5,779 nt of DNA from positions 32,956-38,734 of the forward strand of contig DCAK01000074.1 in the NCBI GenBank assembly GCA_002311925.1, in the 5' to 3' direction. Below are positions 1 through 5,779 of the stretch, in pieces. Origin of the DNA: Planctomycetes bacterium UBA1135 (lineage in GTDB: Bacteria > Planctomycetota > UBA1135). Position numbers and translations under genes: made by a program. Under the pieces are notes generated by a model. The model was not told the DNA's origin, did no database searches, and saw only the letters and a list, made by a program, of their open reading frames with translations. Within the stretch, counting starts at the first letter, position 1; the number at the start of each line of letters is the position of its first letter.

Positions 1-64
1 TCCTCTGTGGTTACGGGGCCTCAACCCCGCTGGCTCATCCTAACACGGGACATGCGTCACTCCG

Positions 65-80
65 GGTCTATTGGTCTATT
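65..80. repeat. 8-bp perfect tandem duplication spanning the kelch stop codon
   Basis: GGTCTATT occurs twice in direct succession (65-72 and 73-80). The right copy contains the TAG stop codon (76-78, read on the minus strand) of the kelch gene. It is probably a chance or slippage duplication. The rest of bases 1-75 is the 3' flank of that gene, and I see no coding region or convincing terminator in it. Confidence 0.5.
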
Positions 81-1674
81 CGCCTACCGGGGCCATGCTT
101 TCCCCATCGCTCGTGTTGAATCCGGGTGTGGATCCGGCTCCGCTGACGACTCCGATACCTCCGTTCCCCACCATGACGACGATGCCTCCGCCGTGGTCTT
201 GATTGGAGGTTCGGCCGGAAGCCGTGCTCTCATTGCCCGGGTTGAAGGTCATGAGAGTGGTTCCGGTTCCCGAGCGGTTTTCACTGCTTCCACCCGTGAT
301 GTAAACCATATCGTTTCCGAGGATTCCCTGGACGGCGGTTCCAAAGGCGATGGACTCGGGTAAAGGGGTTGAAACGGAGAAGGTTTGGCTTCCAGGGTCA
401 AACAGTTCTGTGGAATTCAAAGAGATGAGGCTGCCAATACTGCCTTCATAGCCGCCGGCGATGAAAACGCGGTTATCTCGAAGAAGCACCATTGAAAAGA
501 AGGCCCGTGGGACATTCATCATTGCGACTTGATTGACATAGGTGGCCTGCGGGTCGAAACGGTAGACAACTTTTTGGGCTGCGCCCTGCGAGTTAATTCC
601 ACCTGCTAGCAGGACCGCTCCCCCTGCATCCTTGATGGCACGACCGCCCACATTCTTCTCAGGGAGGTTCGGTCCTTGGTTCCAAGTTCCCTGAAAGGGA
701 TCGAATATTTCGGTGGTACGCATGCCGGAGGCCAAAGTTTGTTCGAAGGAATCAAGGGCGGAGTCATTTCCGAATCCCCGTGAGCCGCCGATGACGAGGA
801 CCCTCCCGTCGTCCAGAAGAACGGCCTGATGAAAGGCCCTTGGCTCGGACATAGGCGGCATAGGCACGAAGGCCCACATTTCAGAATCCCACATTTCGAC
901 ACTATTGGTGACTTCAGTCCGGTATCCGTTGTTATCTGGCCCCGCGTAGTGCATCCCGCCACAGATGAGAACCCTTCCATTTCCCAGAGGGGTCGCGGAA
1001 TGGCCCGCCCGCTGCTCCGTCATGTTCGGAAGAGGGTTCATTCGCTGGAGGGTGGTATCCCATTGATAGGCGAGATCGGTCGTCTCGAATTTATGAGAGG
1101 ATTCCTGGAATAGGGAGTTGCCTCCTCCAGTGATGAGAACTTGCAAAGCCCCCCCGCGAGCCGTCGTCATTTGGATGGCATGAGCCTGATGAGCGGAGGC
1201 CGGGAGGGATTCTTCGTGGTTTCTCCAATAGCCCTCATAAGCGGGCTTCAACAGGACAAGATTGCTGACCGAGTCGAACATGTCGGGTCCGGAGGAAAAA
1301 CTCGAGTCGTAGGTCAGGGTTTGAATGAAGAGCCTGCTGGCGTCCATTCCTGGAACATCCGGAATCACAAGGTCATAGGAAAGGTTCCCGTTGGCGTCAG
1401 CATTTCCAAGGTGGAAGAATCGCCCCTGATAGAGATCGCGCACCCAGAGCAGGTCGTCCAGGTCGCCTGAAATCGCCACCAAGGATGCGTTGTGCCCTCC
1501 GGTTGCGCCGAAAGCTGCGAAGACCGGAATCTGTGGCTGGAGATTCTCCATGTCCAACCAGGTGGTTTCGCCGATGATGCCTCCGCCGTAGAGGTCAATA
1601 GTTGAACGGTTCTGCCCAATAGCGCTCGAAGCGAAAAGGGAGAAGAAAAGGAGGAGGGGGATGGGGGTTTTCAT
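76..1674 (-). CDS. Exported kelch-repeat (galactose-oxidase-like) beta-propeller protein
   Basis: A 532-residue protein, probably secreted or cell-surface. The N-terminus is a typical signal peptide: Lys2, a hydrophobic core over about residues 5-17, and a likely cleavage after Ala-Ile-Gly20. Residues about 22-145 form a beta-rich domain with the segments GNADANGNLSYDLVIPD (90-106) and LFIQTLTYD (115-123), resembling a small domain I recall from exported planctomycete proteins. Residues about 165-475 hold six kelch-type units, each with a hydrophobic strand ending in a Gly-Gly pair (183-184, 239-240, 296-297, 358-359, 407-408, 461-462), 49 to 62 residues apart. Several have the usual upstream PR/AG-H or R-A-F stretch and aromatic residues (Trp262, Trp267, Trp331). 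This predicts a six-bladed propeller. The tail (about 480-532) is Gly/Ser-rich and low-complexity. No galactose oxidase copper site can be assigned, so binding or structural roles are as likely as catalysis. It is divergent from the kinase gene. The ATG is supported by the signal peptide and a weak AAGG seven bases upstream. Confidence 0.9.
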   Translation of the reverse strand: MKTPIPLLLFFSLFASSAIGQNRSTIDLYGGGIIGETTWLDMENLQPQIPVFAAFGATGGHNASLVAISGDLDDLLWVRDLYQGRFFHLGNADANGNLSYDLVIPDVPGMDASRLFIQTLTYDSSFSSGPDMFDSVSNLVLLKPAYEGYWRNHEESLPASAHQAHAIQMTTARGGALQVLITGGGNSLFQESSHKFETTDLAYQWDTTLQRMNPLPNMTEQRAGHSATPLGNGRVLICGGMHYAGPDNNGYRTEVTNSVEMWDSEMWAFVPMPPMSEPRAFHQAVLLDDGRVLVIGGSRGFGNDSALDSFEQTLASGMRTTEIFDPFQGTWNQGPNLPEKNVGGRAIKDAGGAVLLAGGINSQGAAQKVVYRFDPQATYVNQVAMMNVPRAFFSMVLLRDNRVFIAGGYEGSIGSLISLNSTELFDPGSQTFSVSTPLPESIAFGTAVQGILGNDMVYITGGSSENRSGTGTTLMTFNPGNESTASGRTSNQDHGGGIVVMVGNGGIGVVSGAGSTPGFNTSDGESMAPVGE

Positions 1675-1681
1675 GAGGAAA

Positions 1682-1685
1682 CCTT
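1682..1685 (-). promoter_or_regulatory. Weak Shine-Dalgarno (AAGG) for the kelch gene
   Basis: Read on the minus strand, AAGG lies seven bases before the ATG at 1674-1672, a normal spacing for ribosome binding. The match is short and could be chance, but it agrees with the start chosen from the signal peptide. Confidence 0.35.
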
Positions 1686-1687
1686 GT

Positions 1688-1716
1688 TTGAGACATCCTA
1701 CACCAAAACTGACAAT
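1688..1716 (+). promoter_or_regulatory. Possible sigma70-type promoter for the kinase gene
   Basis: TTGAGA at 1688-1693 matches the -35 consensus at five of six positions. GACAAT at 1711-1716 matches the -10 consensus at four of six, and the spacer is exactly 17 bases. Initiation would fall near 1723, giving a leader of about 35 bases. The region is only 83 bp long and must also serve the divergent kelch gene. No equally good minus-strand promoter is visible: a TTGTCA on that strand (1715-1710) overlaps this -10, but no good -10 lies at the right distance. Confidence 0.3.
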
Positions 1717-1720
1717 ATCG

Positions 1721-1732
1721 GGCTGGCTGGCT
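1721..1732. repeat. Three tandem copies of GGCT in the divergent intergenic region
   Basis: GGCT is repeated three times without interruption, just downstream of the proposed promoter and 25 bases before the kinase start. It would lie in or at the start of the kinase mRNA leader. It may be no more than a slippage-prone microrepeat. Confidence 0.45.
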
Positions 1733-1757
1733 AGAATTCGCCTTCAGTTCTCGAAGC

Positions 1758-4346
1758 ATGGAAGAAGGCGACCCTGGTAAGGAAAAGGCGGAAAAGGCCT
1801 TTCAGGAGTGGCTTGCCCTCCTCAAGGGGGGGAATACCCCTGAAACGCTCCATTTCCTCGCCAACCAGGATGAGGATATCCGGGCAGGCCTCGAGCAAAT
1901 GCTGGGGCAGTACAAGGAACTCGTCGAGAAATCCAAGGTCGCGAGCAAGGAGGGGCCAGCCCATGTCGAGGTCAAGGACTCCCCGTCTGGGGAAAAGATT
2001 CTTGGTGATTTCCGTCTTCTTCGGGAATTGGGGCGGGGCGGGGTCGGGGTCGTTTGGGAGGCCGAGCAGATCTCCCTGAGCCGCCGGGTGGCGCTCAAAT
2101 TGTTGGCCCCGCACCTGGGCAACAACCCTCTCTTCATCGAGAGATTCAAGAGAGAGGCCGAGGTCGGAAGCCAGATCAGCCATTCCGCGGTCATCCAGAC
2201 CCTTTCGGTGGGAGAGGCTTCCGGCACCCATTTCATCGCCCAGGAGTTGGTTCCCGGGGGCAAGACCTTGGACGACCACATCGTGGGCCTTCGCAGCCAA
2301 GGGGAATTCGAGGAGGACCATTACCGCGGAGTGGCGGAATTTTTCCTCAAGGTGGTCGAGGGCATGGCCTCCGCCCACGAGTTGGATGTGGTCCATCGCG
2401 ACATCAAGCCATCCAACATCCTGATGACCGAGGATGGAGAGCCAAAGGTCGCCGACTTCGGGCTTGCCAAGATTAAGGACGAGCTCGATTTCGAGGATTC
2501 GGACACCGAGCAGATCGTCGGAACCCCCTACTACATGAGTCCCGAGCAGGCGGTTTCGAGCAAGATCGGGGTGGATCTCCGAACGGACATCTTCTCCCTG
2601 GGGGCCACTTTGTACGAGGCTTTGACCCTGCAAAGGGCCTTCGAGGGCGACACCGGCCCCCAGGTTTTGGAGCGCATTCTGATGGAAGACCCTCCCGATC
2701 CGGACGATGTTCGGGCCCGGATTCCCGTCGAGTTGTCCATCATCTGCATGAAGGCCCTCGAGAAGAACAGGAAGCGTCGGTACCAGACGATGCTCGAGTT
2801 CGCGGAAGACCTTCAAAGGTATCTCAACCACGAGCCCATCAAGGCTCGCAAGCCCGGTCCTCATATCCGGTTCATGAAATGGACTCGTCGCCACCCGGTT
2901 CTGTCTGTCAGCGGTTCCGTGGCGGCTACTTCCTTCGGAATCGTTTCCTGGCTCCTGGTGGAAAATGTCACCGCCAGGATTGAAGCCGAGAATGCCAAGG
3001 TCGCCGCTGGGGATGCCGCGGCGGTCGCGGTCGAGGACAAGGACAAGCGCGAAGAGGTGGTGGCATTCCTTGTCAGCCTTTTCCGGTCCGAGGGGGAAAC
3101 CATTTCCGCTGAGGAGGTTCTTGCCAGGGGGGAAATGCGTCTCAAGGAGGGTCTCGCCGAGCAACCAGTCTTGAGGGCAAGGCTCCTCAGAACCTTGGGG
3201 GATGTGCACAAGAATTTGGGCAGGTACAAGACTTCCCAACCCTTTCTCACCGAAGCCCTGGCCATCCTTGAGGAGCACTTGTCCCTCAAGTCCAAGGACG
3301 CCCTGGAGTGCCTCCATTCGTTGGGTGCCTTGATGCTCGACCTGGATGAAATCTCCCAAGCTCGAGGTTTCCTGGAGAGGAGTGTCAAGGGCAAGGAGGA
3401 GGTCATGGGAATGGAAGACCAAAGCACCCTCCTTTCCAAATCCATTCTTGCGGATGTCCTCCGCCAGGAAAGGAAGTTGCCGGAAGCGGAAGAATTGGGG
3501 AGGAAGACTCTCGAGGCCCAGCGTCGGGTTCTTGGCCTGGTGGATGAGGAAACCATCGGCACTATGCTGGGGCTTGCTGAAACCCTGGTCGCCGGGAATC
3601 GTGTGAACGAGGCGGAGGATCTCGTTCGGCAGTCCATCGAGGAACTTAAGGACACGGTGGGTCTTGACCACCCGACCACCCTCCTTGCGTCTCACAATTT
3701 CGGCGCCATCCTCCTTCGCCAGAAAAGGTTCGAACTCGCCAAGGACATCCTCACCGAGGCTCTCGAAGGGCGCCGCCGGGTCTATTCAAACCACCATCTC
3801 TATGTCACCAACACGGCGAACGCTCTCGCTGCGGCCCATTATAATTTGGGTGAATTTCAGGAGGCTGAATCTATTTGGAAGGAGAGAATTCTGATTCTCG
3901 AGGAAACCCTTTCCGAATCTCATCTATATGTGGTCACATTTCGCGTGAACATGAGTTACGCCGCATTGAGGGGTGGCCGCATTGCGGAAGCGAAAGAGGG
4001 ATTCCAAACCATCGTGGACCGATTCAAGGATGGAGATGTTGGCTACCTCATTAACGGCAAGGAGGGGCTAGCCGAGGTCGCCAGTGCAAGAAAAAATTGG
4101 GCCCAAGCGGAGTCTCTCTACCGGGAAACCATCGTCTTGAGAGAGGAGAATTTGGGAAAGGGGCACGGGCAATTTGCTCAAGGTCCTCTTGCCGAAGCCC
4201 TCTATTTTCAAGGGAAGTTGGATGAAGCGGAAACCATTATTCGCAAACTGGTTAGCGAAACGTCCAGTTCCAATCCGAATTTTTCTACAAGAAAGGCCTT
4301 GCTGGAATTGATTCGGACCGCCCGCAAGGAAGCCTCATCCCCGTGA
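1758..4346 (+). CDS. Membrane Ser/Thr protein kinase (Hanks type) with C-terminal TPR array
   Basis: An 862-residue protein kinase, expected to transfer ATP phosphate to Ser/Thr of unknown targets. Residues 1-80 form a charged helical leader. The kinase domain (about 84-357) is complete: Gly loop G92-R-G-G-V-G97, with Trp100 where Tyr is usual; Lys114 in VALK; probable alpha-C Glu133; H213-R-D215 and Asn220; D233-F-G235; S261-P-E263; Asp277. It is an RD kinase, with Ser248, Thr250 and Thr256 as possible activation-loop phosphosites. Basic residues 371-378 precede one transmembrane segment (about 381-401), so the C-terminus should be extracytoplasmic. A short charged helix, possibly coiled coil (402-435), leads into about nine TPR-like helix pairs (about 467-835), several spaced 42 residues apart as in kinesin-light-chain TPRs. 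The ATG is the first start codon after an in-frame TGA at 1710-1712; no Shine-Dalgarno is seen. The stop overlaps the ArsC-like start (GTGA). Rare codons TCA and CTA appear only in the last quarter. Confidence 0.95.
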   Translation: MEEGDPGKEKAEKAFQEWLALLKGGNTPETLHFLANQDEDIRAGLEQMLGQYKELVEKSKVASKEGPAHVEVKDSPSGEKILGDFRLLRELGRGGVGVVWEAEQISLSRRVALKLLAPHLGNNPLFIERFKREAEVGSQISHSAVIQTLSVGEASGTHFIAQELVPGGKTLDDHIVGLRSQGEFEEDHYRGVAEFFLKVVEGMASAHELDVVHRDIKPSNILMTEDGEPKVADFGLAKIKDELDFEDSDTEQIVGTPYYMSPEQAVSSKIGVDLRTDIFSLGATLYEALTLQRAFEGDTGPQVLERILMEDPPDPDDVRARIPVELSIICMKALEKNRKRRYQTMLEFAEDLQRYLNHEPIKARKPGPHIRFMKWTRRHPVLSVSGSVAATSFGIVSWLLVENVTARIEAENAKVAAGDAAAVAVEDKDKREEVVAFLVSLFRSEGETISAEEVLARGEMRLKEGLAEQPVLRARLLRTLGDVHKNLGRYKTSQPFLTEALAILEEHLSLKSKDALECLHSLGALMLDLDEISQARGFLERSVKGKEEVMGMEDQSTLLSKSILADVLRQERKLPEAEELGRKTLEAQRRVLGLVDEETIGTMLGLAETLVAGNRVNEAEDLVRQSIEELKDTVGLDHPTTLLASHNFGAILLRQKRFELAKDILTEALEGRRRVYSNHHLYVTNTANALAAAHYNLGEFQEAESIWKERILILEETLSESHLYVVTFRVNMSYAALRGGRIAEAKEGFQTIVDRFKDGDVGYLINGKEGLAEVASARKNWAQAESLYRETIVLREENLGKGHGQFAQGPLAEALYFQGKLDEAETIIRKLVSETSSSNPNFSTRKALLELIRTARKEASSP
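4326..4332 (+). promoter_or_regulatory. Possible Shine-Dalgarno for the ArsC-like gene, inside the kinase 3' end
   Basis: The purine stretch AAGGAAG ends ten bases before the GTG start at 4343. The spacing is somewhat long, but this is the best ribosome-binding candidate there. It supports the GTG start together with translational coupling through the 4-bp overlap. Confidence 0.35.
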
Positions 4347-4702
4347 CGCAAGAGAACATCACCGTTTGGTTTCACGGGGGTTGCTCGAAATGCCGCGGAC
4401 TCCGAGAAATCCTGGATGCGCGAGGGCTTGAGCCGGAATACCGCATTTACCATGAGAATCCACCGAGTGTGGATGAACTCGAGAGCATCCTCGTGGCCCT
4501 GGGCGAGTTCGACCCGATGGTGTTGGTGAGGGTCAAGGACCCTTGCTATAAGGAATTGGGTTTGGAAGGCGCGTCCAGGGAAACCCTCCTGGAAGCCCTG
4601 GTGGAAAATGCTTCGCTGTTGCAGAGGCCCATTCTGGTGATGGGGGGCAGGGCCGTGGTCGCCAGGCCTCCTGAAAGGGCCCTGGAAATTCTCGAGAGTT
4701 AG
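4343..4702 (+). CDS. ArsC/Spx-family thioredoxin-fold protein, arsenate-reductase-like
   Basis: A 119-residue cytoplasmic protein, near the usual ArsC family length. After the first strand (ITVWF, 6-10) comes H11-G-G-C14-S-K-C17-R18, matching the active-site loop with a Cys followed by Arg four residues later; Cys14 is the expected nucleophile. The family's other Arg residues are also visible: Arg63 in the LVRVKDPCYKELGL segment, Arg95 in QRPILV, and Arg108 in VARPPE. These support arsenate reductase of the glutaredoxin-dependent type. Cys17 makes a CxxC, as in Spx regulators and some family members of unknown role, so a thiol-disulfide or regulatory function is equally possible. No arsenic genes (transporter or ArsR) are visible here, which weakens a dedicated detoxification role. 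The GTG start, sharing GTGA with the kinase stop, is required because the first beta strand follows at once. The 3' end overlaps the convergent phosphodiesterase gene by four bases. Confidence 0.88.
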   Translation: MTQENITVWFHGGCSKCRGLREILDARGLEPEYRIYHENPPSVDELESILVALGEFDPMVLVRVKDPCYKELGLEGASRETLLEALVENASLLQRPILVMGGRAVVARPPERALEILES

Positions 4703-5724
4703 TTCCCTCGGGGCGCGGTCAGCCAGTTCAGGTTTTGAGCGGCGTTTTCCGTGGAACCGGGTACCGGGGGGAGGCCCAGCAGGGCAAGGGCCACATTCGC
4801 CGCCTCGGCGTTTCGGATGGGGGGTGCCACCCCATTTCGCGAGGCAGGATTCCGGATGCCCGGGTCTTTCCGATTGCGCGGGTTCAAGGCGTACAGTTCT
4901 CCCTCGGCCTTGCCATCACTCCTCCAAATGGCGAAGGGGATGATGTAGTTCACCCAAAGGCCGGGTTTGGCGCTGTGGCCGTGATGGCTCGCCCCTCCCC
5001 CGTGGTCGGAGGTGAGGACCAGAGCGCAGCTTTCCTCTGCAGCTTGCCTTTCGGCAAAGGCGCTCAGAATGCGACCCAGTTCCAGGTCTATTCCTGAGAT
5101 GGATTTCATGTAGGCGGAATCTTTTTGAAGTTTCCAGCCCTTGGAGTGCCCTTCGATGTCGGAACCCGGGTAGTGGAGAAAGGAGAGGGTGGGGCCGGAG
5201 GCTCCATCAAGGTGGGCGAGGAAGGAATCCGTCAAATCGGTTTCAAAGAGCCGAAGGTTTTCCCGGGAATCCAGGGAGCGAATGTGGGTTTCGGAAAGCG
5301 CATCGGGCCAACTCTGCGGAAAGAGGATGAACTTCCCTTTGCCGGCGGCCATGAAGGTCCTCACCCCGTTGGAAAATGCCACCTCGAACATTCCGGACAC
5401 ATGTCGCTTGGGTCCGTCATGGAGGGTAATCTCCGGCGGGATTTCCGAGGCATTCGAGGTCCATCCGTGTCCCTCCTTCCCTTTCATAAGCCTTCCCGTC
5501 AGCATCCCCGTGTGGTTGGGGAGGGTGACGATGGCGTCGGGGTCGGTGCGGGAATTGAGAGTGGAAGCCCCGGAAAGGAGGCGATGGAAATTGGGGAGGG
5601 ATTTCTCTCCGGCGAAGACCAAGGCGTCGCTGCGAAGGCCGTCGACGCTGACCACCACCACGTGGTCCACTCCCTGAGGCCCGGGGAGGGTGGCGGCCAG
5701 GAGGAAGAAGAGGGGGGCGAACAT
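4699..5724 (-). CDS. Exported type I phosphodiesterase / nucleotide pyrophosphatase-like hydrolase
   Basis: A protein of at least 341 residues in the alkaline phosphatase superfamily, closest by motif to nucleotide pyrophosphatase/phosphodiesterases, which use two metal ions and a Thr nucleophile on phosphate esters. Visible sites: V-S-V-D28-G (metal), T67-L-P-N70-H (nucleophile and companion Asn), D189-I-E-G-H193 (metal), and T-S-D240-H241-G-G-G with nearby His247, His248 and His250, one of which should complete the metal site. So catalysis looks intact; the substrate cannot be read. The N-terminus is a hydrophobic export-type segment (about 2-13) but lacks the usual basic residue, and the reading frame stays open upstream to the window edge with no in-frame ATG, GTG or TTG. 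The true start could therefore lie beyond the window; an upstream Arg two residues before Met1 would improve the signal peptide. No Shine-Dalgarno is seen before this ATG. It converges with the ArsC-like gene and is unlikely to be co-regulated with it. Confidence 0.88.
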   Translation of the reverse strand: MFAPLFFLLAATLPGPQGVDHVVVVSVDGLRSDALVFAGEKSLPNFHRLLSGASTLNSRTDPDAIVTLPNHTGMLTGRLMKGKEGHGWTSNASEIPPEITLHDGPKRHVSGMFEVAFSNGVRTFMAAGKGKFILFPQSWPDALSETHIRSLDSRENLRLFETDLTDSFLAHLDGASGPTLSFLHYPGSDIEGHSKGWKLQKDSAYMKSISGIDLELGRILSAFAERQAAEESCALVLTSDHGGGASHHGHSAKPGLWVNYIIPFAIWRSDGKAEGELYALNPRNRKDPGIRNPASRNGVAPPIRNAEAANVALALLGLPPVPGSTENAAQNLNWLTAPRGN

Positions 5725-5741
5725 AGGGCGGGAAATGGAGG

Positions 5742-5769
5742 AGGGGTCGACCGTGACCGGCCGACCCCT
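5742..5769. repeat. Inverted repeat upstream of the phosphodiesterase start
   Basis: AGGGGTCG (5742-5749) and CGACCCCT (5762-5769) are perfect 8-bp inverted arms around a 12-base loop. The left arm runs into a smaller palindrome, GGTCGACC (5745-5752). It lies 18 bases upstream of the annotated ATG, so it could be an operator or a leader hairpin. If the gene starts further upstream, it is simply coding sequence. There is no T-run beside it, so a terminator is unlikely. Confidence 0.4.
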
Positions 5770-5779
5770 TGACCCGAAT

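Noticed and set aside
14..29. CGGGG/CCCCG hairpin downstream of the kelch stop as an intrinsic terminator
   Set aside because: The stem is only 5 bp with a 6-base loop, and no T-run follows in the direction of kelch transcription.
7..363. A 118-codon plus-strand open frame antisense to the kelch 3' end
   Set aside because: It overlaps the clear kelch coding region, has no recognisable domain, and its Gly/Ser-rich translation looks like a by-product of the opposite strand.
1731..3695. A 654-codon open frame on the minus strand, fully antisense to the kinase gene
   Set aside because: It lies in exact codon register with the kinase, so its stops require TTA, CTA or TCA in the kinase, which that GC-rich segment avoids. 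The translation has no recognisable domain, while the sense strand carries every kinase motif.
4662..4685. CCAGG...CCTGG imperfect hairpin as terminator for the ArsC-like gene
   Set aside because: It lies inside the coding region, its stem is interrupted and no T-run follows it.
76..5724. A new multi-gene defence or mobile system
   Set aside because: No nuclease, reverse transcriptase, transposase, toxin pair, direct-repeat array or attachment site is visible. The four genes belong to known families with ordinary chromosomal layout.
5125..5772. A 215-codon plus-strand open frame antisense to the phosphodiesterase gene
   Set aside because: Same cause: it is in codon register with the real gene, is very Gly-rich and shows no domain, while the minus strand has intact metal-site motifs.

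Overview
The window most likely comes from a GC-rich, Gram-negative-type bacterium, probably a planctomycete (Planctomycetota). This rests on family resemblance recalled from memory, not on a search. Three things point there: a Hanks-type Ser/Thr kinase fused through one membrane segment to a long TPR array, which is very common in that phylum; a secreted kelch protein whose N-terminal part looks like a small beta-rich domain recurring in planctomycete exported proteins; and weak or absent Shine-Dalgarno sequences before most of the genes. Four protein-coding genes fill nearly all of the window. I see no RNA genes, insertion sequences or CRISPR array.

Layout. Bases 1-75 are the 3' flank of a leftward gene and hold little. 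Leftward gene 76-1674 encodes an exported kelch-repeat beta-propeller protein. An 83-bp divergent intergenic region (1675-1757) must hold the start signals for both flanking genes, and a sigma70-like promoter for the rightward gene can be proposed there. Rightward gene 1758-4346 encodes an 862-residue membrane Ser/Thr protein kinase with all catalytic motifs intact and a C-terminal TPR array, predicted to lie outside the cytoplasm. It overlaps by 4 bp (GTGA) with rightward gene 4343-4702, a small ArsC/Spx-like thioredoxin-fold protein, so the two very probably form a translationally coupled pair. That gene converges with leftward gene 4699-5724, an exported alkaline-phosphatase-superfamily phosphodiesterase; their stop codons overlap within the 4 bases TTAG.

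How the genes may work together. The kinase and ArsC-like genes are the only pair that must share a transcript. One could imagine a membrane kinase sensing through its TPRs and a redox-active partner, but this is inference. The two leftward genes encode exported proteins and are transcriptionally separate. No obviously new multi-gene system is visible. The most checkable oddities are the kinase/ArsC-like coupling, the CxxC active site of the ArsC-like protein, the regular 42-residue TPR spacing, the codon-use change near the kinase 3' end, and the uncertain 5' end of the phosphodiesterase gene.
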